Shown here in pieces: positions 44,873 through 55,111 of a stretch of DNA of 64,000 bases. The notes under the pieces were generated by a model, which worked only from the letters and a program-made list of their open reading frames with translations, was not told the origin of the DNA and did no database searches. The first letter of the stretch is position 1. Each line of letters starts with the position of its first letter. The stretch is from positions 13,131,871 to 13,195,870 of the forward strand of contig OW804096.1 of NCBI GenBank assembly GCA_942159475.1, in the 5' to 3' direction. This DNA is from Sthenelais limicola (lineage: Eukaryota; Annelida; Polychaeta; Phyllodocida; Sigalionidae). A program made the position numbers and the translations under genes.

Positions 44873-45029
44873 GTGAGTGGTTGTGTTTCATCATGTCAAC
44901 TCTCATTACACTCCAGCCCCTGACATTAATGACTTTGTTTCACTGTAGCTGCTATGATTTACGGCAGTGAGATACATCCTAAAAGAACAGGTTTCTTGAC
45001 ATTTTGATGGTTTCTAATGGTGGCTTCTA

Positions 45030-45888
45030 ATAGACTGGGCAATAGATGAGAAATTCTCAATCCTAGGGGCATTTTTGAGTACAAAGGTGCATCAGCACTT
45101 TTCTGGCTAATTTGGGTGTACTGAACACGAAAATCACTGTTGGCAAGCTGAAATCTGACTCCTTCCCTGTCAAAAATCAAAAACAAAAATGGCTGCCATT
45201 CAGTTTTTAGAAAAATCATAAAACACACATATATAGTCATGTGATACCTCAAAATGATGGAAATTGGGAGGACAATCCATTTCACCCACTTACCTGGATG
45301 TCACAGCAATGTGGTTACCATGACAACCAAATATCCACAGATAATATGTATTTTTCACTCATTTTTTGACAAAAATCATAAAAAACACATATATGGTCAT
45401 GTGATACCTCAAAATAATGGTAATGCAGAGGGGAATCCATTTCTGATATTCTCATTGTTGTTAGGACATGGCATAGCATATTACAGCATATCATAACAAC
45501 AAAATCTGAATACAAACTCCATACATTCCTGGCTATAACATCATCGTTCAACCAGTTGAAGAACTGCCATGTGTATGGTGCCTATACACCTAAGTAGTAC
45601 CCACATCAACCTGATTGCATGCAATATCATTGGCATATCAATATTGCTATGAAGGCTATGCTATGAATAGCATATTAGGGAATAGCATATTAGAGCATAT
45701 TATAACAACAAAATCTAAATAAAAAGTCAATATATTCCTGGCTATAACATCATCGTTCAACTAGTTGGAGAACTGCCATGTGTATGGTGCATATACACCT
45801 AAGTAGTACATCAACCTGATTGGATCCAATATCCTTCTACTAAGCTCTGCCTATAACAGAAGGCTATAGATTCATGAAGGCAATTCAG
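45030..45888 (+). repeat. Left arm of the long inverted repeat
   Basis: It matches the complement of 48573-47920 from 'tagactgggcaa' to 'gaaggcaattcag'. An internal direct duplication covers 'attcctggctataacatcat' through 'cacctaagtagtac' (about 45,520-45,600 and 45,732-45,812). It includes an RFX X-box-like palindrome at 45313-45328. Confidence 0.85.
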
Positions 45889-46149
45889 TGCACCAACAAA
45901 TGAAATGACAAAAATCAGTTACATGCCCATCATCCAAGCACCTGCCCATGAAGTGGACATACTTAACACTCAGGTGCATGTATGTATCAGAGCAACTTGG
46001 CAAGTATTATACTGTAATAATGGTTGATTAGGCCTTAGTTAGTCACTTGATGGAACATTGAGGTATCAGCTTCATCAGGAGATGTAGTCACTCTAAAGAA
46101 TGCTGACATAAATTAGCTTATCTCTGACTTTGCAAATGAGAAAGCAAAG

Positions 46150-47840
46150 GAGAACATTAACTTTCTGTACTGGTGGCATAACAAGGACATGGTTAGGACT
46201 CTTCTACAGGTAACAAGGGCCTACTGTGATGCTGACTTGCACCTCCACATTGAGGCCTTCAAGGAGATGCTACCATATTTCATATGGTATGATCATACCA
46301 ACTATGCAAAGTGAGATTCCGTCTCCCTAGCAGAGATGGGCAATCTTCCACTTCATGTACTGACCAAGTTTGAACATGGAAACTTCATTGTCAAACTTTC
46401 TGACAGACAGTTCAACCAGGTAGATGCTGACCATGCACTGTAGTGGATCAACAAAGTAGAGAAATGTGCTGATGGAATCACCAAAACTAGATCGATTCTG
46501 AACAGAGGGGCACGGTCCTACAATCTCTGTACCCACATCAGCATCACTGTATATGCCAACTACAATGTTGAGAAGAATGATATTGTTCTCAATGAAAGTC
46601 AGCCAAAACATATGGTAAGACATAAGGATGAGGATCATTTAGTAGACCAACTTGCTAATCTTGGATTCTTCTCTGCAATGGAATTCTTACATAATCTGGC
46701 AAACAAAGATCTTGTGACAAGTGCATTTCAGAATGCAAAACTACAGTACTTATATCCCAGGGGTCAGAGACAATTAGAAACATCAGTGTCAATGAGGCTG
46801 ATCAAAACGCTAAGGGAGTTGGATTGGAAAAAGTATGAGAACATTCTCCAGGGCAGAAGACAATGATAATCTACAAACTGGTAATAAAGCCATCTTGATT
46901 GATTGACTAACTGAAAACATCCCCTGTCCATCTGCTGTTGCTGGGATTTCAGATTCAACCCTCATTATAGATGGTCAGGCATTAATCAATGCACTTGGAA
47001 ACTGGATGGAGCCACTACCTTTGAGGATTACACAGATGTCTTTACTGATACTGTTCTGAAAGTGGGAAATACATTTGTTAGGATGTTATTAGTGGCAGCT
47101 TCCCCAATGGTGAGGTGAAAAGTACTATCCCCCTTAACCATGGTCCTCTTGTAGCAGAGTATGACTAAGCAGACACTACTCCTTCTCCATGCCATCCATT
47201 CTTCTTCAAATGTATATTCCAGTGCATGAGGTTATACACAATATCCCTGAAGGTCCCTGCTAGCATTCCTGCCTTCCATACCATAAGAAGGTCAGACACA
47301 TCATTCATAGCAGACCACAGACAACAAACCATGTACAATGTGATTCTTGAACAACATGACTTACTCCATGAACTTGGAGTAAACTGGAACTCAGCCAAGG
47401 TATGGTATCTTAATTGAGAAGTTCTTCTGCTAAGTACAAGATGCCAAGAGCAACATCAATTGATTATGCAAGGCGACTTCTGTTCAGAAAACTGTATAAG
47501 ACAGAAGCATTGCTATCCACTGCTGATGCACTTATGCTGCATATTCATTCTGCCCATTACTAAGCCCTGGTCTAGAACTCAATATTTACAATTTTATTTT
47601 ACAATATTACAATATTTCTAACCCTACAACACTTAGATGGAAACAAAAGGACCAGCAACTTGTGCCCATCCTTATGGCCAAAGACGCTGTAGCTGATGCT
47701 TGCATATCACTGATATCAAGTCAATGCAAGACTGGGAGTACAAATCAACATTGAGGTTGCAGGAAAACTATTCTACCATGCACTTCAAAACTGTCAGTGT
47801 GATAAAAATGCAGGTGTCTACTGCAACATAAGAAAATAGA
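46150..47840 (+). pseudogene. Decayed gene inside the long-inverted-repeat element
   Basis: Conceptual translation shows a continuous relationship to an unnamed, multi-copy metazoan family often seen in marine invertebrates. Landmarks in order: 'HLHIEAFKEMLPYFIWYDHT', 'NQVDADHAL', 'STLIIDGQALI', 'FEDYTDVFTDTVLKVG', 'RRLLFRKLYKTEAL', and a Cys-rich end (47.64-47.83 kb) that I read as a zinc-binding segment. In-frame stops occur at 46312 (TGA), 46441 (TAG) and 46865 (TGA). Frame changes occur between 46,866 and 46,949, near 47,005, and later. The family's N-terminal region is missing. Non-functional as it stands. I recognise the family by recurring motifs, with no function known to me. Confidence 0.7.
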
Positions 47841-47919
47841 CACAACACTATATGAAAGCTGACTTACAACCATTTCTCTGTACATCTGATTCTTTACAAT
47901 TGTATATATTTCTAGTGTC

Positions 47920-48573
47920 TGAATTGCCTTCATAAATCTATAGCCTTCATAGCAATATTGATATGCCAATGATATTGCATGCAATCAGGTTGATGTACTA
48001 CTTAGGTGTATAGGCACCATACACATGGCAGTTCTTAACTGGTTGGACAATGATGTTATAGCCAGGAATGTATGAACTTTTTATTCAGATTTTGTTGTTA
48101 TGATATGCTGTAATATGCTATGACATGTCCTTACAACAATGAGAATATCAGAAATGGATTCCCCTCTGCATTACCATTATTTTGAGGTACCACATGCCCA
48201 TATATGTGTTTTTTTATGATTTTTCCCAGAAATGAGTGAAAAATACATATTATCTGTGGATATTTGGTTGTCATGGTAACCACATTACTGTGACATCCAG
48301 GTAAGTGGGTGAAATGGATTGTCCTCCCAATTTCCATCATTTTGAGGTATCACATGACTATATATGTGTGTTTTATGATTTTTCTAAAAACTGAATGGCA
48401 GCCATTTTTGTTTTTGATTTTTGACAGGGAAGGAGTCAGATTTCAGCTTGCCAACAGCGATTTTCGTGTTCAGCACACCCAAATTAGCCAGAAAAGTGCT
48501 GATGGACCTTTGTACTAAAAAATGCCTCTAGGAGTATTAAGAGTGATGTTTAGGTGGATTTTGCCTAGTCTAC
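47920..48573 (-). repeat. Right arm of the long inverted repeat
   Basis: Complement of the left arm. It lacks the internal duplication. It carries the matching X-box-like palindrome at 48266-48281. It ends at 'cctagtctacaag', where MITE-A sequence begins. Confidence 0.85.
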
Positions 48574-48731
48574 AAGATTAGGCTGCAATTTGGTCAATAT
48601 TTGGTGAATTCGAGGATATTTGGCATTGCGTTGATTCTAGCAATCTGTTTGGTTAGATTGAACTGTATTTTGAACTTTATTTTTGAGAATTGGTGAAGCT
48701 GAATTGTAAATTTTCTGACGATCTGACCCAT
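48574..48731 (+). mobile_element. Right two-thirds of a MITE-A copy
   Basis: Starts abruptly inside the family at 'attaggctgcaatttggtca' and runs to the right terminus 'ttctgacgatctgaccca'. The missing left part coincides with the end of the long-inverted-repeat element. Confidence 0.85.
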
Positions 48732-48777
48732 ATATAGCTGTTACCTCTCATTTACCCAACGACAACGAGCAGCCAGC

Positions 48778-48933
48778 ATGGCAGGCCCAGAGCACTCACA
48801 ACTATCCCAGATCAAGTTTATACAGACTGGGTCTATCAGAAAACCACAGAAAGTGATACATTGGATGCATGAGGTATGGAATGGTGTCCATATTGGTATT
48901 GTACGAAAGGGTAAGAGGTTATCAGTGGTGTAG
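48778..48933 (+). CDS. Candidate short coding exon, unidentified
   Basis: An ATG in good context (gccagcATGG) opens 51 codons ending in TAG at 48931. The product is non-repetitive and of ordinary composition (starts MAGPEHSQLSQIKFIQ). A good GGGTAAGA-type donor at 48910-48911 would make it a first exon. No matching downstream exon or family is recognised. It may equally be a chance ORF. Confidence 0.25.
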   Translation: MAGPEHSQLSQIKFIQTGSIRKPQKVIHWMHEVWNGVHIGIVRKGKRLSVV

Positions 48934-49233
48934 GGCAGGGTAAAGTTAAGGGACAACATGGCCGCATCAGCTATAGATCCATCCACTCTCAGACAACATT
49001 TACCTGGAATACTATAGATCTATAGCTCTCCGCAATATGTCATGGACAGGGAACCGTGAATGTATTATTATCATAAGATGTTATTTCCATTCCACATATA
49101 CAATCGTTGTATTACATATTAAGTGCATAGAGATAAAGAATGGAAAAGGAATATTGTCTGTGATTGCGACAGCTCTTCCGAACACCCCATTTGATGTTTG
49201 TATTCTTGTTGCATAATATTGTCAGTATACAAT
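48934..49233. other. No gene seen
   Basis: No supported ORF or repeat. Confidence 0.5.
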
Positions 49234-49520
49234 AAAGGATTTGCATGTCTCACTGCGCATGTCTAATGCAGTGCATGCTGGGACGCATTCTGTTGAAATC
49301 AGACATACAAATATTTGGCAGCATTTTATAGAAAATTGCAATAATGTTTTCTCCAATATTATAGCTTTTATAAATGTTCTAAGAAAACCAAATGCCTGGT
49401 GGGAATGGTGGGTACTTGTGTCATGAAAACATAGATAAAACATAGATAATGATATTAGATCACTGATAAATAGTCCATGCTGAACATGACATGTTTTCTA
49501 TAGATTTTAGACTTACCATA
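49234..49520 (-). mobile_element. Element B, reverse and truncated
   Basis: 'ggatttgcatgtctcactgc', 'aaatcagacatacaaatatt' and 'acatgttttctatagatttt' match the complement of element B. The end with 'gccgccattttgaatc' is missing. Confidence 0.8.
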
Positions 49521-50009
49521 CCAGAAAATCTTCTTAAAGATTTAATAGGATAGTTTTCCTTAATCATTATCCCTAATCGAGTCATCGAATCACAAGACCT
49601 GTCAGGTTACTAACAGATTTATCTAACATAATATTTTGTTGTATATGAATTTGATTTCTTTGTAACTCTATGAAGATTATATATATATCAAAGTTTAACT
49701 TTTAAATTAATTAAAATATTAAGAAATATATCACTATGATGATTTCAGGTTATACTCCAGGCTGAACAACACAGACTCGTTTTCCTTCCCTGTTAAAAAA
49801 ATTAAAAGTTAAAAAAGTCCTTAAATTTAAAATCCCCCATCAATAGTCCCTACACAGGTTTTAGATCTATAGTTGGTGAAGCCAACAGGTAGACTGGGAG
49901 GAGGAAGTGTAGGAGGAGATATTCAGGAGTCGATACGGTAAATACACTACCCTAAGCGGGGCAGATATTGTATATTACAGCAAACATGGCCGCCCTCTCC
50001 ACCTGATGC

Positions 50010-50025
50010 GGTTACCATGACAACC
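50010..50025 (+). promoter_or_regulatory. RFX X-box-like palindrome
   Basis: GGTTACCATGACAACC matches the RFX-factor X-box (GTTNCC-N2-GNNAAC form). It lies ~117 bp upstream of a candidate first exon. The same 16-mer is in both arms of the long-inverted-repeat element, so chance or repeat origin is possible. Confidence 0.4.
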
Positions 50026-50141
50026 ATTGTTTACCTGATTTATAAAGCATGGCACTAACTCTCACATTGAGAGCGTCCTAGTGGGGAAAATTGTTCTTTA
50101 TTTTTTTGGAGGTTTTTTTGGAGGTTTTTGTCACGAAGAAG

Positions 50142-50178
50142 ATGTCTTTTGGAAAGGATCAGGACTTGGTGTTCATTG
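50142..50178 (+). CDS. Candidate first coding exon, unidentified
   Basis: An ATG after 'acgaagaag' opens a frame (MSFGKDQDLVFI) that reaches a GTAACG donor-like site after 37 nt and otherwise stops 27 codons from the ATG. The sequence looks protein-like and follows a possible X-box. No downstream exon was found and I do not recognise it. Confidence 0.22.
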
Positions 50179-50443
50179 GTAACGTCGCCACTATAACTAA
50201 CGTTAGACGAATGTATTTATAACATATTGAAGAAACTTTTTTTCAATCATTTCATTTCTTTCACGTAATGTAGTAGGAATCTAGGTTACCAATGAATACA
50301 TACAGCTGTTATATCATATATGTGGCCTATTGATTTGGACCTACTTAATTTTGTCATTCTTTAATTAAGATAATTTAATTCAAGAAAAACTGTCAGAATT
50401 CTCACACTTATGGCTGTTAGTATATCTATCTACTCTTTACTAT

Positions 50444-50571
50444 AGCAAGATTACCACAGTGTCAAGTACGAGGTGGCTTATATTCACCAAGAAGCCCAGA
50501 AGCAAAGAGGCCGTAGGCCGAGTTGTTTTTGAGCTTACTCGGCGAATATTGTCCACCAAGTACTTGACACC
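50444..50571. mobile_element. Foldback element with ~26-bp arms
   Basis: The left arm 'agcaagattaccacagtgtc' + 'aagtac' mirrors the right arm 'gtacttgacaccgttgttat' + 'cttgct' with a few mismatches. A second inner pairing exists ('ggcttatattcacc' against 'ggcgaatattgtcc'). 128 bp, non-coding. Confidence 0.75.
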
Positions 50572-51478
50572 GTTGTTATCTTGCTGTTATTCCATAATTA
50601 CATGATAAATAACTGAAAAAATCGCCATTTTTGCCTTTATTCTTTGCAATTATTTTGAACTACCGAATTACCAACACTTTGCCCTGCCTCGAATATCTGC
50701 GGCTACAGTGAAAACAAGTTCATGTTCATTTTAAGATGATTTTCCAACAAATTCCTACCATCAAGTATTTTAGAGGCAACGCACGAAGACACCCGTGTAG
50801 GGTATAATGCGTCTTTTCTTTTCTTATTTTCTCATATACTTATAGCTTTAAATATATGAGGCCTTAAATGAAATTTTTAAAAAAAGAGTGAACAAAATTT
50901 AACATTTTGAGTACTTATTTCTTGTCGATCTGCTTTATTTACATCAGAAAGGATAAATGAAGTTTCCGATCGCTATCGGGGACGGGAAAAACCAGAACTA
51001 CTTTCAATACATTTAATACAGCCCCGATTATATTCATCAGTCCGTGAGTATTGTCATTATATTGTCTGCTCACAACCAACTCAGGGAATAGAAGATATTA
51101 ATTCTTAGTCATGATACTTTTCTGCACTAAGTAAATGTACATTTTATGATGACCTGACCCATGAGCAGCTAGGTAACATCTATAATTTACTCCCTATAAT
51201 GAATAGAATGTAATGCAGATGGAATCATTTAGCCTTGATATATTCTTGACCCAAAAGAGGAGAAAACTAAAGACTTATTCTGCAACACAGAAAATATCAG
51301 AGGATGGAATGAGATTGATGATGAAAATTACCCGAGATTAAATGTTTAAGCACAGCTAAATCTCCTCCTGCATCGATCTCATGCTAATGGCTGGCCATTA
51401 ATCATTGTCCGTCCCTGTCACCCACCTCCGCCTATTAGCAGACTACACAAGAACATGTTCTTAAGGTAAGCAAACGGC
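50572..51478. other. No gene seen; one tiny MITE-A end
   Basis: AT-rich. 'taaatgtacattttatgatg' + 'acctgaccca' at 51,131-51,162 is a decayed MITE-A terminus. Nothing else recognised. Confidence 0.5.
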
Positions 51479-52016
51479 AATAGCGGGATTTGCATAGCCA
51501 CCATTTTGAATCTAGAGTGAGTGAGTGAGATTGGTTGCTTTACGCCCTTATCAACACATTTAATATGGTTATATCAAGGGCGGGAGAGCTGAGCGGGAGG
51601 CAGTTTATGATCATACCCAGGAAATAGGGATAGAGAGGAAGGGAGAGAGAGACAGAGAAAAGAGACAGAAAGGCACTTTATGGTCATACCCAGGACCAGA
51701 TTTGCATGGAATTGTAGGACTAATGGTACAGTGTGAAATCTATAGAAAACATGTTATGTTCAGCATGGATTATTTATCAATGCTCTAATGACAATATCCA
51801 TGTACGTGTTATACATGTTTCCATGAGGCATGTCTCCATCGTTCCCATCACGCATTTGGTTTTCATAGATCATTTATACAAGCTCTGATATTGATGAAAA
51901 CATTCCTGCAATTTTCGATAAAAATTGTCCCAAATATTTGTATGTCAGATTTCAACTTAATCCATCCCATGATGAACTGCAGTGGACAGGTGCAGTGAGA
52001 CATGCAAATCCCCTAT
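51479..52016 (+). mobile_element. Element B interrupted by repeat C
   Basis: The left end 'tagcgggatttgcatagcca' and right end 'acatgcaaatcccctatt' frame an element B copy. It is split after 'ccattttgaatct' by ~185 bp of repeat C and resumes at 'agatttgcatggaattgtag'. Confidence 0.85.
51514..51698 (-). mobile_element. Repeat C copy nested in element B
   Basis: The complement of 12.09-12.30 kb: 'gattggttgctttacgccct' through 'tatggtcatacccaggacc'. Here the 75-bp unit occurs once. Because it interrupts B cleanly, repeat C is itself mobile, possibly a SINE. Confidence 0.8.
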
Positions 52017-52660
52017 TGTATAGGGTTTTCCTCTGTTGTTCTTGCTTTACGGGATCATAAATGTCCACATCAAGGTAACGGCGGCCAATTTCGGGAATAA
52101 AAACTTTTAAAAAAAACACTTTAAAAAAAATCCTTAGCTGCGGTGGTTTCACTTATTATCGCTCACTGGCGCTTGTTTTCTCTCTACCATTTCGACTTCA
52201 AGTCAGTTCAATTTCTCAAACAATGATTATTATTATTATTATTAAATACAAAATTGTTTATTTAATGGAAATTATATATTTCTGTGCAAAACCTGGCCTG
52301 GGGATAAATGAACTGCGATCAAAACCAAAATGTTCTGTTTGAGACATGCGCAGTAGCCTATTACCAGGATCCAATCAAAATCCGGTAACTAACGAGCATC
52401 TTCAGATCAGTCAAGGTAAAGTTTTTAGACAAGTGTGGAAGAAGAAAAATGTATTTTAAAAATGTTTTAAAAGATTCTGTCAGAGATGATTGATTTTTCT
52501 GCACTAAGCTTAGAAAAAGTGTCTACTTGAGAGTGATGCCGGGGAGTGATGAGTGATTGGAGGAAGAGCGGCTGATGGGTCTTAGTGACATCCCTCCCCC
52601 TGCTCTTGTTTGGTTTTAGCTGATCCAGGAGGGAACAGCCCCCAAATCCTTCTCCTCCAC
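52017..52660. other. No gene seen
   Basis: AT-rich with (ATT)n at about 52,226-52,243. No supported ORF. Confidence 0.5.
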
Positions 52661-53435
52661 CTTTTTCTTCTTTTTCTTTTTCCTTTTTGCTCCATATCCC
52701 ACCCTTTTTTTTACATGCATTTTCCCTACACCCCACTTCCTAACCCTCTGACTGCCTTGCCTCTACTCCCCCCCCCCCCTCCCCTCCCCCTCCCGCCCCT
52801 CCCCCCACACACATTCCTCCCCCTTTTCACCACTGTCCCCTTCCTTAGAGATCCCCTTTCCATTTTCGAATTTGCCTTTTCTTACCCTTTACCGAACTTC
52901 TTTCCACTTTCCAACAAAAATATAAGATAAAGGGAACTACAAGTAATCCTAGCTAGACTCTCTTTCCCCCCTCTTTCTATTTCTCGTCCTATCCCCCAAC
53001 CCCATCCCTCTCTGCCTTTCCTTTTCCCTCCATCTCCCTTATTATATCCCCACATTCCCCTCCCTTCCTCCTCCATTTTTCGTTGCTCAATCACTCCACA
53101 TCCCAACTCTTCCCCTTCCTCCCTCATCCACTCCCTCCTCTCCCTCTGTCTACCTCTTACTTTATCTCCTACCCACATCTACCTCTCTCTCCCACTCTCC
53201 CTCTCATTTTCCCTCCCTATCCCCCAACCCCTATTCTATCCCCTTTATCACTCCCGCCTGCCCTAATCTCCCTCCCACTCTCCCTCTTTTTTCCTCTCCC
53301 ACTCTCCATATTTGACAATCTCCCTCACAATCTCCTCCCCCTTCCCTTCTCTCCCCTTTCTCACTCACCCCTTTCTCCCTCTCTCTCTTCCTCCATCTCC
53401 CCCACTCCACCCCACCCCCACCCTCCAGCCAAAGT
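52660..53435 (+). repeat. C/T-rich low-complexity tract
   Basis: Nearly 800 bp of pyrimidine-rich sequence with short C runs, broken by a few ordinary stretches (52,920-52,965). ORFs on both strands are low-complexity. Confidence 0.85.
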
Positions 53436-53572
53436 TAAATAATCTCTGTGTTTGGCCACCATTTACATACCCATCTACCTGCTCTATCCCCTGCAGTAAC
53501 TTGTTGCTTTTTACCCTCAGCATCAATCTACAGACACGGCCAGGTCTGGGAGTGGATGGGGAGCCATCCCGC

Positions 53573-54163
53573 CAGGGGCCTGTTGCATAAAATATCTATA
53601 CTTATACTATTCATTGCTGAGCTATTTTTCCTTGTTTAGTTAGGAACTTCCTAATGTAGGAAAATCATTGAGTCTTTATACTGTGTGTATAGCGAATTGC
53701 AAGCTGCTTAGCGAAGAAAGCTAGCTAAGGAAGGAAAAGTATGAAATAAGGATTTGTTATGCAACAGGCACTGGTAAGGAAACTTTAGGGAAGGAAGTTG
53801 CTATACATTCAGTGCTATTCTTCCTAGCTTACCTGGGAGGATTTTAGGTAAGGATTTGTCATGAAAGAGACATAAGCCAAGGAAATGAATTCTTTGTGCT
53901 TTTCCTTCACCTGTAGGAAAGAACAATATTCCTTCCTACATCCCAGCCTGTAGGAATAGCTTATAAACACAATGCATTGTATTCCTACCCACCGAAATAA
54001 GGGGGAAAAGTGTAGGAATTCAATCTTCCTTTCCTTAGTTTATACAACAGACCCCAGATAATACCTTATCTTTAATCCTACAGTAGTACTTTCTTTCAAA
54101 GGAAGATAAAATGGGTTAGCACGGAACATTTGAGGTAAGGATTTCTTATGCAACAGGCCCCTG
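53573..54163. mobile_element. Inverted-repeat element E
   Basis: Perfect termini CAGGGGCCTGTTGCATAA and TTATGCAACAGGCCCCTG. The inside repeats 'taaggatttgttatgcaaca'-type words (53,738-53,765 and again at the end), suggesting a nested or duplicated unit. 591 bp, non-coding. Fragments lie at 17.2 and 44.6 kb. Confidence 0.85.
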
Positions 54164-54196
54164 CCCTCGCCCCTCGCCCCACCTATATCCTGAGTA

Positions 54197-54392
54197 GGGG
54201 TGAATTCGCCAGAAAATGTACAATTCGTCTCCGCCAATCCTCTCAAATAACCCAAATTTAAGAAAGAAATCAGGTTCAAAATTCAGTTCAACATAACCAA
54301 ACAGATTATTTGAATCAAGGCAATACTAATTATACTCAGATATACCTAGTGTTGACGATTGTTCAGTCTAATTCAGAAGAATTTACTAAATG
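54197..54392 (-). mobile_element. MITE-A copy, right end truncated
   Basis: Starts with the variant terminus 'gggtgaattcgccagaaaat'. Homology stops after 'gaatttactaaatgag', where the 3' flank of the next gene begins. Confidence 0.85.
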
Positions 54393-55111
54393 AGATCCGC
54401 TCCATCAAAATGAGTCCCATGTCGGCCAAATCGATTTTGGAGTTAGCTATTGGATGGGTAAGCAGCAGGAAAGAGCTTTCCAATGATGTATAGAGCTTAA
54501 TTTTAGGCCTATTGGGTATAATTCTATGGTTGCGGTGAGTATTTAAGGGACGCGGTTACTGGAGGAGCCGGAAACTGAGATACAGCCTGTTTAAGTTCGG
54601 CGAGTGACCTTCGGCGCGCCATCCTTGGTTACGGGCATTTGTTATCAAGCGATTTCTATGAAATTTGGGACACACTTTACTAACTGCCATAGCCATAACA
54701 TATACCAAATTCAGTTCATTTACTTAGTAACTTATCATTTTATCGCGCGATGAAAATTGGGTGAAATTTGGGCAAAATACATTTCTAGGAGACTTTTGTG
54801 GGATTTATGTCGGACGCGTCGTCATGCAAAATGACCAGTTCATATGATTGGATTTTTCTCAGATTTGGAGCAGGTATTATAGACTAGTAGGGCCACAATA
54901 TATAAAAAAATCAGTGCATTTCATTTAATATTTTTTATTTTATTACCCTGTTAACACGAGTATAATAATTCTGTACAAAATTCTTTGGTGCAGTGCTTGC
55001 AATATATACATGATAACACACCTATTCATTCTAACAAAACAAAATGTACAACAGTATTCACCAGTAATAAAATCAGTAATAAAATCAGTAATAAAATCAA
55101 TAAAATAGCAG
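54393..55111 (-). other. 3' flank of the minus-strand gene, with poly(A) signals
   Basis: No ORF of note. Read on the minus strand, overlapping AATAAA hexamers lie at 54934-54944, about 170 bp past the stop codon, a fitting polyadenylation site. A three-copy 12-bp repeat ('ataaaatcagta') is at about 55,065-55,095. Confidence 0.5.

Larger units (their letters stand above)
45030..48573. mobile_element. Transposon-like element with long terminal inverted repeats
   Basis: The left arm (45030-45888) and right arm (47920-48573) are highly similar inverted copies. They enclose ~2 kb that holds a decayed protein gene. The left arm is longer because about 130-220 bp (around 45,470-45,830) is duplicated within it. 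The layout (long inverted repeats, one gene inside) is that of a DNA transposon, though the gene family is not a transposase I can name. The exact outer ends and target duplication are not resolved: the right end runs directly into half a MITE-A. Confidence 0.8.

Noticed and set aside
44959..45285. 108-residue minus-strand ORF nearly identical to one at 48,309-48,518
   Set aside because: The match is explained by the long inverted repeat; no domain, and the two differ in where the frame ends.
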